8,426 bases of DNA, from NCBI GenBank assembly GCA_013334735.1, contig JAAXXA010000098.1, positions 1 through 8,426 on the forward strand, in the 5' to 3' direction. The stretch is from Bacteroidota bacterium (GTDB lineage Bacteria > Bacteroidota > Bacteroidia > Bacteroidales > CG2-30-32-10). Numbering within the stretch: the stretch's first letter is position 1; each line of letters opens with the position of its first letter. Below, piece by piece: positions 1 through 6,377 of the stretch. The position numbers were made by a program, and so were the translations under genes. The notes under the pieces were generated by a model. That model saw nothing but the letters and a program-made list of their open reading frames with translations. It had not been told where the DNA came from and made no database searches.

Positions 1-508
1 CTTTGCAGAGCAGGTACGTTTTATAATCATTTTGCTGTAATGCAGAAACATCATTTATTGATTTTACATTTTTATATAATTCATTACCCTTTTTCAATAT
101 TCTTATATATTCATAATTATCGTTTAAAATATTTTTTCCATTTGTATTCCCAATAAAATTCCAACCGTGCATATCATCAATATAACCATTGTTATCATCA
201 TCAATGCCGTTATTAGGAATCTCATCTTTGTTAAGCCATATTTTGCCTTTCAGGTCAGCATGAGCGGTATCAACGCCTCCGTCAATTACAGCAACAATTA
301 TTTTTTTCTTTGGAGTTTTATTTTTCAATAATTCATTATATGCGCGATCAACAGAAGCACCTTGAATTTTATCAATTTTAGAGTCTAAATTATACCAGTT
401 TAAATAAGTTGTATTTAATGAATCAACAGTAGAATATTGCGCTTGAATTTTTGCTGTAATCAACATCACAAAGGCAAAGCATAAAATTTTAATCAGATTA
501 TTTTTCAT
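1..508 (-). CDS. Subtilisin-like S8 serine peptidase, N-terminal part (cut by window edge)
   Basis: Translating back from the ATG at 508-506 gives 169 codons open to base 1, so the C-terminal part lies outside the window. Residues 1-23 form a Sec signal peptide (MKNN, a hydrophobic run, then a likely cut after Q-A). Residues 70-80 read IIVAVIDGGVD, the S8 catalytic-aspartate motif, with Asp76 as the probable nucleophile-supporting acid. Residues 103-111 (DDDNNGYID) form a DxDxNG calcium-binding-like loop, followed by HGWNFIGN, a pattern seen in many Bacteroidota S8 peptidases before their HGTHVAG histidine motif. The His and Ser motifs are not visible, so activity cannot be judged. It probably acts outside the cytoplasm; a T9SS tail may follow, but that is inference. 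It starts 60 bp after the membrane-protein gene and could be co-transcribed with it. Family assignment is firm; the substrate is unknown. Confidence 0.9.
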   Translation of the reverse strand, partial: MKNNLIKILCFAFVMLITAKIQAQYSTVDSLNTTYLNWYNLDSKIDKIQGASVDRAYNELLKNKTPKKKIIVAVIDGGVDTAHADLKGKIWLNKDEIPNNGIDDDNNGYIDDMHGWNFIGNTNGKNILNDNYEYIRILKKGNELYKNVKSINDVSALQQNDYKTYLLCK

Positions 509-568
509 TATATTTTTAAGAATTAATAAGGTATTTAAAAACTATTTATTTAACCGAATCATGTACTA

Positions 569-1024
569 TCATTTAACAGTCGTTGTATTTTCAATTTCAG
601 TATGTCTGATTTTCCCTCCTGTATATCCTGTTTTAACAGCTAATATGGTTGCAAGTAAATTTAAAACAAATACTAAAACAGCAAATTTATGAAGCGCCGA
701 GGAAGATGCGCGAGAAAGAAAAAGCCCCGCGAGAGCTATACATCCTATTAAAAGTAAAGAAATAAAATAAAATAACGCGTATTCTTCGTGAGGTTCAATA
801 ATTGTTTCGGTAATACCGGGAATAAGCTTTGCAACTTCTTCTGCACTATCACCTGTAAGATATACAACTAAAGCAGCAGCGCCTGTTATTACTGCAAACC
901 AAAGAGATGTTCGCTTAAGTTCCTTACTTTTTTGTGCAAAGGCAAATAATAGCAACAATATTGTAAAGCCTGCGCCTATTATAGGAATATGGCATAAGAT
1001 AAGATGAAGATGCGCTCCGTTCAT
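569..1024 (-). CDS. Small four-helix membrane protein, DUF2231-like
   Basis: This 151-residue protein has four hydrophobic segments at about residues 7-30, 41-57, 83-104 and 112-131, so it should be an inner-membrane protein with both ends on the same side. It has no cleavable signal peptide. The first helix carries three histidines (H5, H7, H12). Conserved-looking polar motifs are TGDSAEE (57-63), a PHEE at 78-81, and TGYTGGKIRH at 132-141 near the C-terminus. This arrangement resembles DUF2231-type membrane proteins, whose function is not established; the histidines near membrane ends could bind haem or a metal, which is inference only. The ATG at 1024 is preferred because it opens directly into the first helix and lies 20 bp downstream of a TATGTTTG promoter box. 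The stop is TGA at 569-571. It may share a transcript with the S8 peptidase gene 60 bp downstream. The gene is convincing; its role is not. Confidence 0.8.
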   Translation of the reverse strand: MNGAHLHLILCHIPIIGAGFTILLLLFAFAQKSKELKRTSLWFAVITGAAALVVYLTGDSAEEVAKLIPGITETIIEPHEEYALFYFISLLLIGCIALAGLFLSRASSSALHKFAVLVFVLNLLATILAVKTGYTGGKIRHTEIENTTTVK

Positions 1025-1043
1025 AATTTATAAGTTTATTAAG

Positions 1044-1074
1044 CAAACATACAATTATTTTTTAATGAAAAAAA
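1044..1074 (-). promoter_or_regulatory. Candidate Bacteroidota promoter for the membrane-protein gene
   Basis: Read on the minus strand, TATGTTTG at 1044-1051 matches the Bacteroidota -7 box TAnnTTTG exactly. After a 19-nt spacer the upstream position 1071-1074 reads TTTT, one base off the -33 TTTG. The start codon lies 20 bp downstream of the box, giving a very short leader. The upstream half lies in the T-tract at the left end of the intergenic inverted-repeat element. The -7 match is seen directly; promoter activity is inferred. Confidence 0.45.
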
Positions 1075-1104
1075 AATCTCTCACTCAATTATACTTAATA
1101 AGTG
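1068..1104 (-). terminator. Weak intrinsic terminator-like hairpin downstream of the first receptor gene
   Basis: In the minus-strand transcript, CACTTA (1099-1104) can pair with TGAGTG (1082-1087) including one G-U pair, with an 11-nt loop. Five bases later comes a run of nine U (complement of A at 1068-1076). It could end transcripts coming from the receptor gene that stops at 1270. The stem is short and AT-rich, so the call is tentative. Confidence 0.35.
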
Positions 1105-1139
1105 GAACCATTATACTTTTTTCCGAAAAAAATCGTTAA

Positions 1140-1167
1140 CCACAAACTCGCAGAGTGTAGCTTGTGG
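1140..1167. repeat. Nested hairpin at the left edge of the heptamer array
   Basis: CCACAA (1140-1145) and TTGTGG (1162-1167) are perfect inverted copies, and inside them ACTC (1146-1149) and GAGT (1153-1156) form a second stem around GCA. Together they make a bulged hairpin that can form on either strand. No T-run follows directly, so a simple terminator is not the obvious reading. Confidence 0.5.
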
Positions 1168-1211
1168 CTAGCGGCTTGAGGCTTGTAGCTTGCAGCTTAC
1201 AGCTTGCAGCT
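1156..1211. repeat. Tandem array of eight 7-bp units, consensus TGYAGCT
   Basis: Eight successive heptamers run in perfect register without indels: TGTAGCT, TGTGGCT, AGCGGCT, TGAGGCT, TGTAGCT, TGCAGCT, TACAGCT, TGCAGCT. All end in GCT, and each departs from TGYAGCT at no more than two positions. The next seven bases (TGTACCA) are a degraded copy. The tract is more GC-rich than its surroundings. Because each unit contains or abuts AGCT, the array can fold on itself on either strand. It contains stops and is not coding. Confidence 0.8.
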
Positions 1212-1269
1212 TGTACCAATTTTTTTTTCGCAAAGGATAATTTAATGCGAGAGATTTTTTATTTTAAAC

Positions 1270-3699
1270 TTAAAAACTACCTTTTAATGCAACAATAAAA
1301 TTTCGTCCCGGAGCGCTTATTCCCGATTCAAAAGGGCGATAAAGTTTGTCTGTTATATTTTCAACTCCTGCATTCAATGCTATATTTTTATTAATGTAAA
1401 ATGCTGCTTTAAAATTGAGTGTGCTCCATGCAGGAACAAAAGGAAGCCCGTTTGCATCTTTTGCATAAGGCGCATCATCCTGGCGCTCAGACAGAGCTAA
1501 ATCTTCATAATCCATTTTACTATTATACACTACATAAAAATCGAATTTAAGTTTTTTACGTTCGTAGGTTAAATGAGTGATGCCAAACATTGGAGGCACA
1601 TGTGATGTAGGATAATATTTAGCGCTATCTATGCTTTCTTCTTTACCATACTGGTAACAAATAGTAGATTTCAAACCAATTCCTTTTCCGAAGTTAATAT
1701 TAACGCCTGCCTGAACACCACACACATAAGCTTGTGAAATATTTTGTATAGCCTGCACCTGACTCATTTTTCCATCATAATTAATGCTATCCTTCCCGTT
1801 ATATTGAAAATTTCTGCGGGCAAGCGCATTATCAAGCAGCGTATAATATGCAGCAAAATCTATTTTCAGAAAATCATTAATAGTTTTAGCCATTCCAATT
1901 TCTCCGTTATAAGCATATTCAGGCTTTAGATTAGTATTAGGAACAACTACCGAACCGGGTACCGATTCAAATACTTTACCGATATCGTCAATATTCGGTG
2001 CGCGGAAACCTGTAGAGAAATTGGCGTACATTTGCAATGTTTTGTCAGGGCTAAACACTAATCCTAAGCTACCGTTTAAAGCTCCATTTTTGTTTTCAGC
2101 ATGAGTAAACGGGAACGGGAATAAAGTTGTGTCAAAGTCAGCTTTAATTATGTAATAACTATAACGTAAACCTGCATTCAGAATAAATTTAGGTTTAAAT
2201 TTGTATTTCAAATTTGCATAAGCTCCGTAAGACTGCCATGTTGAACCATTAGGATAACGGGTGGTGGTTGGCTCTTGAACTTCTGTATCAATATTTTCTT
2301 TATAAGCAATAGAGCTTACCAAATTATGAACAACTTCTGCCCCATAAAATAGTGTAGATTTTTCTCCGATTTTTTTATCAAGGTCAAGATTTAAAGATGA
2401 AGCATCAACATTTTCTTTCTGGTTGCGAAGTTTTTTATTGTTAAACTTTCTGTCGTGCCTGCTTTCTTGGTAATTCTGTGAAGCGGCAACTAAATGTAAC
2501 TGATCATAAAATTTATTTGATTTTGAATGTGTAAAACCTACGCGGTTCATCATCCATTTTTGCGGACCATAATACCATTCAGCATAATCAAGTACTCCAT
2601 TATTGTTTGCATCCAAACATAATCTGTCATAACGCGGGGCATTTGATGTTTCGGAATAATAAAATCCATAATCAAGATCCCATGATTCATCGGATTTATA
2701 ACTTATTTTTTGAATAAAATTATTCTGTTTGTAACCCGAACCAATTTGTAAAGAGAGATCATTATTATCCATCATAAAATCTTTTTTACCAAAAGTTTCC
2801 ACATAAGTAGGGCGTAAATAATATGAATTTCCATCAGAGCCTGCCCGCAAATCATTATAATTTGAAGAAGTATAACTTGTTAAAAATGCCCATTCTTTTG
2901 AACCTATATTGAGATCAAAATGACCTGTTTTTTCTTTATTTGCAGATGAAATACGACCAAAAACATTACCGGTAAAGATTGTTTTATCAGCATCTCCTGA
3001 AAACTTTGGCTTTAAAGTATGAAAATCCATCACCCCTCCTATTGCATCACTTCCGTACATAACTGCCCCGGGACCAAAAAGTATTTCGGTGCTTTCAATA
3101 GAAGCAGCATCAATAGAAATAGAATTTTGAAGATTTCCGGTACGAAAAATAGCATTGTTCATGCGTACGCCATCCACAACCAACATCACACGGTTGGTGG
3201 CAAAGCCCCTTAGACTGGGAGAACCTCCCGCCAACTGACTTTTTTGTATATAAGCGTAACCGCTTGAACCAAGCAAATCTGCCGATGTCTGCGTATTCCT
3301 AAATGAAAGCTCCTTCGCATCAATTTTTTCAACACGATAAGGAATTTCTATTTGGTTCTCTTCCCAACGATTTGCTGAAACAATAATTTCATTCAAAGAA
3401 ATATTTGTTTGCGACAATTCAATTTTAAATTGTAAAGATTCAAGTTGTGAATAGCTTAATACTTCTGTTTTATAGCTGATAAACCTGAAATAAATACTAT
3501 CTGCTCCTTTGAAGGCAGAGATATCTACTTGTCCTTTTATATTTGTAGTAACCGTAGCTTTAGGCTTATTGGAGAAAATAGTAACACCTGAAATGTTTTG
3601 TCGTGTTGTTTTGTCAAGTATTGTAATTGTTTGCGAGAAAATGTTAGATTGAATTCCTACGAAAACTAAAATAACCATTAATAAAGTTTTTGATTTCAT
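1270..3699 (-). CDS. TonB-dependent outer-membrane receptor (paralog 1, with EF-hand-like loop)
   Basis: This 809-residue active importer spans the outer membrane and takes energy from TonB/ExbBD. Residues 1-22 are a signal peptide ending FSQ. Residues 24-97 form a carboxypeptidase-regulatory-like beta domain typical of Bacteroidota receptors. A TonB-box-like LNEIIVSAN lies at 102-110, followed by the plug (about 115-228; landmarks LRGF, VDGVRMNN, LFGPGAVMYGSDAIGG). The beta-barrel fills the rest, ending in ALKGSF with a terminal phenylalanine, the usual barrel-assembly signal. FRAP (565-568) and NTNLKPE (588-594) are the paired barrel motifs found in haem and siderophore receptors, but no histidine lies between them. 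Residues 363-374 make a consensus EF-hand-like loop. The length suits FepA/CirA/HmuR-type receptors and is shorter than SusC; there is no SusD partner. It is a paralog of the receptor upstream, 159 bp away. The ligand is unknown. Confidence 0.93.
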   Translation of the reverse strand: MKSKTLLMVILVFVGIQSNIFSQTITILDKTTRQNISGVTIFSNKPKATVTTNIKGQVDISAFKGADSIYFRFISYKTEVLSYSQLESLQFKIELSQTNISLNEIIVSANRWEENQIEIPYRVEKIDAKELSFRNTQTSADLLGSSGYAYIQKSQLAGGSPSLRGFATNRVMLVVDGVRMNNAIFRTGNLQNSISIDAASIESTEILFGPGAVMYGSDAIGGVMDFHTLKPKFSGDADKTIFTGNVFGRISSANKEKTGHFDLNIGSKEWAFLTSYTSSNYNDLRAGSDGNSYYLRPTYVETFGKKDFMMDNNDLSLQIGSGYKQNNFIQKISYKSDESWDLDYGFYYSETSNAPRYDRLCLDANNNGVLDYAEWYYGPQKWMMNRVGFTHSKSNKFYDQLHLVAASQNYQESRHDRKFNNKKLRNQKENVDASSLNLDLDKKIGEKSTLFYGAEVVHNLVSSIAYKENIDTEVQEPTTTRYPNGSTWQSYGAYANLKYKFKPKFILNAGLRYSYYIIKADFDTTLFPFPFTHAENKNGALNGSLGLVFSPDKTLQMYANFSTGFRAPNIDDIGKVFESVPGSVVVPNTNLKPEYAYNGEIGMAKTINDFLKIDFAAYYTLLDNALARRNFQYNGKDSINYDGKMSQVQAIQNISQAYVCGVQAGVNINFGKGIGLKSTICYQYGKEESIDSAKYYPTSHVPPMFGITHLTYERKKLKFDFYVVYNSKMDYEDLALSERQDDAPYAKDANGLPFVPAWSTLNFKAAFYINKNIALNAGVENITDKLYRPFESGISAPGRNFIVALKGSF

Positions 3700-3826
3700 A
3701 ATAAATATAATTTAAGTAAAACATAAAATAAATCTTTTGAAAAATTTTAAATAAAATCTTATACCAAGCTGAGCTTATGCCATGTCGATAAAAAACCGAA
3801 AGAAATCTATAATTTTCACTTTTTCA

Positions 3827-3834
3827 CAAAAGTA
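3827..3834 (-). promoter_or_regulatory. Candidate -7 promoter box in the gap between the two receptors
   Basis: The minus strand reads TACTTTTG, an exact TAnnTTTG match, 25 bp beyond the stop of the upstream receptor and about 128 bp before the next start codon. No TTTG is found at the expected -33 position, so this is weak. The same 159-bp gap has an 11-bp palindrome (AAGCT-G-AGCTT, 3766-3776) but no convincing terminator. Confidence 0.25.
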
Positions 3835-3858
3835 AATAAAAATAATTAAATACTCTTT

Positions 3859-6291
3859 TTATAAATTTCCTCTTAGTGTTAAAACAAGATTTCGTCCCGG
3901 AGCGCTAATTCCTGAAGCAAACATCCTGTAATGAATATCAAGAATATTTTCAAGACCCGCCTGTATATTAACAAATCTGTTTATCTGATATCCTGTTTTT
4001 AAATTTAAAGTAAACCATGCGGGTAAACCGTAAATAGTAGCATGCCCGATATTATCATCACCTATTGTACTATAATCATCTGAGTTTTTCCATCCGGAAT
4101 ATCTGATATAAAATTCACTTTTAAATTTATTTATTGCAAGTTTGAAAGACGTCAGTCCAAATACAGGAGGAATATTACTGAAAGGAACATCACTTTTTTT
4201 CAATCTTCCATAAGTGTATGTAATATTGCTGTTTATTGAAAATGCAGGGGTTACCTGCGCTTTCAGGTCAGCCTGAACACCATATATTTCTGCTTCTCCA
4301 TAATTAATATTTGCCCTTACTTCGCATAAAGTTCCATCGTAAAAAATGGAATCCTGTCCGTTGAATTGAAATGGTTTTGTACCAATGGCATCTTTAAGTA
4401 AAGTATAAAACACAGTTCCTTCAACAAGAATACTTTTTTGGAATACCTTTCCAACAGTAAGCTCCCCGTTATAAGCATATTCTGGTTTAAGATCAGGATT
4501 AGGAACAATAATTAATTTATCAGTGCTTTTCGAGTCATTTACTTTAGTAAGATCATCTACATTGGGAGTTCTGAAACCGGAAGTTCCGCATAAAGATATG
4601 TTCCACCCAAAGCCCGGATTCCATGTTAGTCCGATACTTCCGTTTAAAGCTCCATTTTGCTGTTTGATTTTTTTATCAAAAGGAAATTTCATTATAGCCA
4701 TCATGGTATCAGTATATTCAGATCTAAGAGTGATTGAGCTATACCTTAAACCCTGCGAAAAAAACAGATTATTTCTTAGCTTCCAGTTATGCGCAAGAAA
4801 TGCTGCTGTAGTAATCATATTACTTCCGTTATCAGGGTACCTTGATGAAATGTTATATAACATTTTACCATTCAAAATATTTTCAGAATAAGCAACAGAT
4901 GCTACATGATTATAAAATGCTTCTGCCCCGTAAAAAAGTTCATTTTTTTCAGTAATTTTTTTACTTAGGTCAACATTCAAAGAGGCAACATTAACAGTTT
5001 CTTCGCGATGCTCCCTGCTGTTTTTTCCGAATTTACGCTGAACCCTGTCTTCCGAAATATATTGATAGGCTCCGGTAATATCAGCGGTATTAAAAAAACC
5101 TTTATCTTTTTTATAAGAAGCTTTAATTGATGCAAGACCTCGTGTTTGCGGTCCATAATACCATTCCGCATATTTGAATTTATCGGAAGATCCCTCTTTT
5201 TGTGTAAGCCTGTCGTATCTGGGGATATCACTTGAATTTGAAAATTGAAGATTTAGAATATATGTACTTTGGGCGTTGGGAGCAAACAAAACTTTTTGCA
5301 ATATGTCATATTGAGAATAGCCGGTATTTTTTTGCAGATTAGGTTTGCTGTTTTGCATCACGCTGTCTTTACCATTAATCCTTTCGGTATAATATAAACA
5401 CTTGCCCCAGTCGCCATAAAATGGATTACGATTGCCGCCTTCTCTCAGATCATCAAGTTCTTTATATGCAAATGAAGTTAAAGATCCCCATTTCTTTTTA
5501 CCAAAATTAAGAGTAACACCACCCGATTTCTCTGAATTTGCAGATGAATATCTTGAAAAGAGACTACCTCTGAAATAGAGTCTATCGTTATTTGATAACG
5601 AAGGATTTTTTGTGTAAATATGAATTACACCTCCAAGCGCATCGCTACCATATATTACTGATCCAGGTCCAAAAAGGACTTCTGTTTTATCAATAATATT
5701 AGGGTCAATAGTTATTATATTCTGAAGGTGCTCACTCCTGTATATTGCATTGTTCATCCTCACTCCATCAATAACAAGAAGTACTCTGTTAGCTTCAAGA
5801 CCCCTTAGAATCGGACTTCCACCGCCCATCTGACTTTGTTGTACGTAAATACTCCCTGTATTTGCAAGCATATCCGCTGATGTTTGAGGGTTGCCGAATG
5901 AAATTTGTTTTGAAGTAATAATTTCAACTTTATTGGGGATGTTTGATTTTGCTTGTTGAACCTTATTTGCAGACAATACAACTTCATCAAGTTTCACGGC
6001 ATTATCAACTAATTTTATAACAAATGCACTTTTTTCAAGTTCAGAAAAAGAGTATGCCTCATTCTGAAAAGCAATATGAGTGATATATAGTGAATCTGAT
6101 TTAGGGAAAGTTGAAACATCTAACTTCCCTTTGTTATCTGTATAAGCAATAAATGTTTTACTTTTATTTGTTATACTTGCATTACTTACAGGCTGAAGAT
6201 CGGACTTGTCAATAATTTTAATTATCTGCGAAAATATACTTAAGGGAATCGATAAAAAAAATATTAATTGAAAAATAATTATTTTTTTCAT
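3859..6291 (-). CDS. TonB-dependent outer-membrane receptor (paralog 2)
   Basis: This 810-residue outer-membrane receptor has the same build as its downstream neighbour: signal peptide 1-21 ending IFS-Q, carboxypeptidase-regulatory-like domain at about 23-97, TonB-box-like LDEVVLSAN at 101-109, plug at about 112-228 (LRGL, IDGVRMNN, LFGPGSVIYGSDALGG), then a beta-barrel ending LRGNL. The barrel has FRTP (573-576) and NPDLKPE (598-604), again with no histidine in between. The YAEWYYGPQ segment (374-382) is shared with paralog 1, but the preceding region is KEGSSDKFK rather than an EF-hand-like loop. The two probably arose by duplication and now differ in extracellular loops, so their ligands may differ. 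The ATG at 6291 opens a clean signal peptide and lies 56 bp downstream of a near-consensus promoter. Transport of haem, peptides or another metal chelate are all possible; nothing here decides it. Confidence 0.93.
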   Translation of the reverse strand: MKKIIIFQLIFFLSIPLSIFSQIIKIIDKSDLQPVSNASITNKSKTFIAYTDNKGKLDVSTFPKSDSLYITHIAFQNEAYSFSELEKSAFVIKLVDNAVKLDEVVLSANKVQQAKSNIPNKVEIITSKQISFGNPQTSADMLANTGSIYVQQSQMGGGSPILRGLEANRVLLVIDGVRMNNAIYRSEHLQNIITIDPNIIDKTEVLFGPGSVIYGSDALGGVIHIYTKNPSLSNNDRLYFRGSLFSRYSSANSEKSGGVTLNFGKKKWGSLTSFAYKELDDLREGGNRNPFYGDWGKCLYYTERINGKDSVMQNSKPNLQKNTGYSQYDILQKVLFAPNAQSTYILNLQFSNSSDIPRYDRLTQKEGSSDKFKYAEWYYGPQTRGLASIKASYKKDKGFFNTADITGAYQYISEDRVQRKFGKNSREHREETVNVASLNVDLSKKITEKNELFYGAEAFYNHVASVAYSENILNGKMLYNISSRYPDNGSNMITTAAFLAHNWKLRNNLFFSQGLRYSSITLRSEYTDTMMAIMKFPFDKKIKQQNGALNGSIGLTWNPGFGWNISLCGTSGFRTPNVDDLTKVNDSKSTDKLIIVPNPDLKPEYAYNGELTVGKVFQKSILVEGTVFYTLLKDAIGTKPFQFNGQDSIFYDGTLCEVRANINYGEAEIYGVQADLKAQVTPAFSINSNITYTYGRLKKSDVPFSNIPPVFGLTSFKLAINKFKSEFYIRYSGWKNSDDYSTIGDDNIGHATIYGLPAWFTLNLKTGYQINRFVNIQAGLENILDIHYRMFASGISAPGRNLVLTLRGNL

Positions 6292-6308
6292 ATTATTTAA
6301 TTTTTTAA

Positions 6309-6349
6309 TTGAGTCCGCTCAAAAAAATTACTTTTCAGAGTGGACTCAA
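6309..6349. repeat. Inverted repeat of 12 bp arms between peptidase and receptor genes
   Basis: TTGAGTCCGCTC (6309-6320) and GAGTGGACTCAA (6338-6349) are inverted copies matching at 11 of 12 positions, separated by 17 bp; inner AAAA and TTTT can lengthen the stem. Each arm also contains a GAG-N4-CTC core. It lies 13 bp past the peptidase stop and could act as a terminator, but only mixed A/T follows rather than a U-run, so an operator or leader structure for the receptor is equally possible. The single mismatch is G-U in plus-strand RNA and A-C in minus-strand RNA. Confidence 0.75.
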
Positions 6350-6377
6350 AGTTAATAATTCATTATTGTTTCACAAA
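6347..6377 (-). promoter_or_regulatory. Near-consensus Bacteroidota promoter for the second receptor
   Basis: On the minus strand TTTG (6374-6377), a 19-nt spacer, then TAACTTTG (6347-6354) matches TTTG-N19-TAnnTTTG exactly. The upstream box lies inside the last codons of the peptidase gene and the -7 box overlaps the outer arm of the inverted repeat by three bases. Transcription would start around 6340, within that arm. The match is seen directly; use in the cell is inferred. Confidence 0.6.

Larger units (their letters stand above)
1071..1260. repeat. Intergenic element of about 190 bp bounded by inverted repeats
   Basis: The left end (1071-1084, AAAAAATCTCTCAC) and the right end (1247-1260, GCGAGAGATTTTTT) are inverted copies matching at 13 of 14 positions. 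Similarity continues loosely inward: the left half has ATTATACTTTTTTCCG and an A-run, and the reverse complement of the right half has ATTATCCTTTGCG and an A-run. The centre holds a small hairpin and a 7-bp tandem repeat. It fills nearly all of the gap between the receptor and membrane-protein genes and has no coding potential that I can see. It could be a dispersed non-coding repeat, a MITE-like remnant or a structured RNA; copies elsewhere in the genome would distinguish these. Confidence 0.55.

Noticed and set aside
363..508. Frameshifted or broken S8 peptidase
   Set aside because: The frame is open from the ATG at 508 to base 1 with an intact signal peptide and catalytic Asp motif; it is only cut by the window edge.
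1156..1211. CRISPR-like array
   Set aside because: Units are 7 bp, directly adjacent and without spacers; no cas genes are present.
1744..1929. Plus-strand open frame inside the first receptor gene
   Set aside because: It lies antisense to a convincing receptor coding sequence, has no recognisable domain or promoter, and reads as a shadow. The same applies to plus-strand frames at 3019-3213 and 4523-4891.
3766..3776. AAGCT-G-AGCTT palindrome as a terminator of receptor 2
   Set aside because: The stem is only 5 bp and no U-run follows on the minus strand; such a palindrome is expected by chance in AT-rich DNA of this length.
1270..6291. SusC/SusD-type glycan uptake pair
   Set aside because: The receptors are about 810 residues, shorter than typical SusC, and no SusD-like lipoprotein gene is present.
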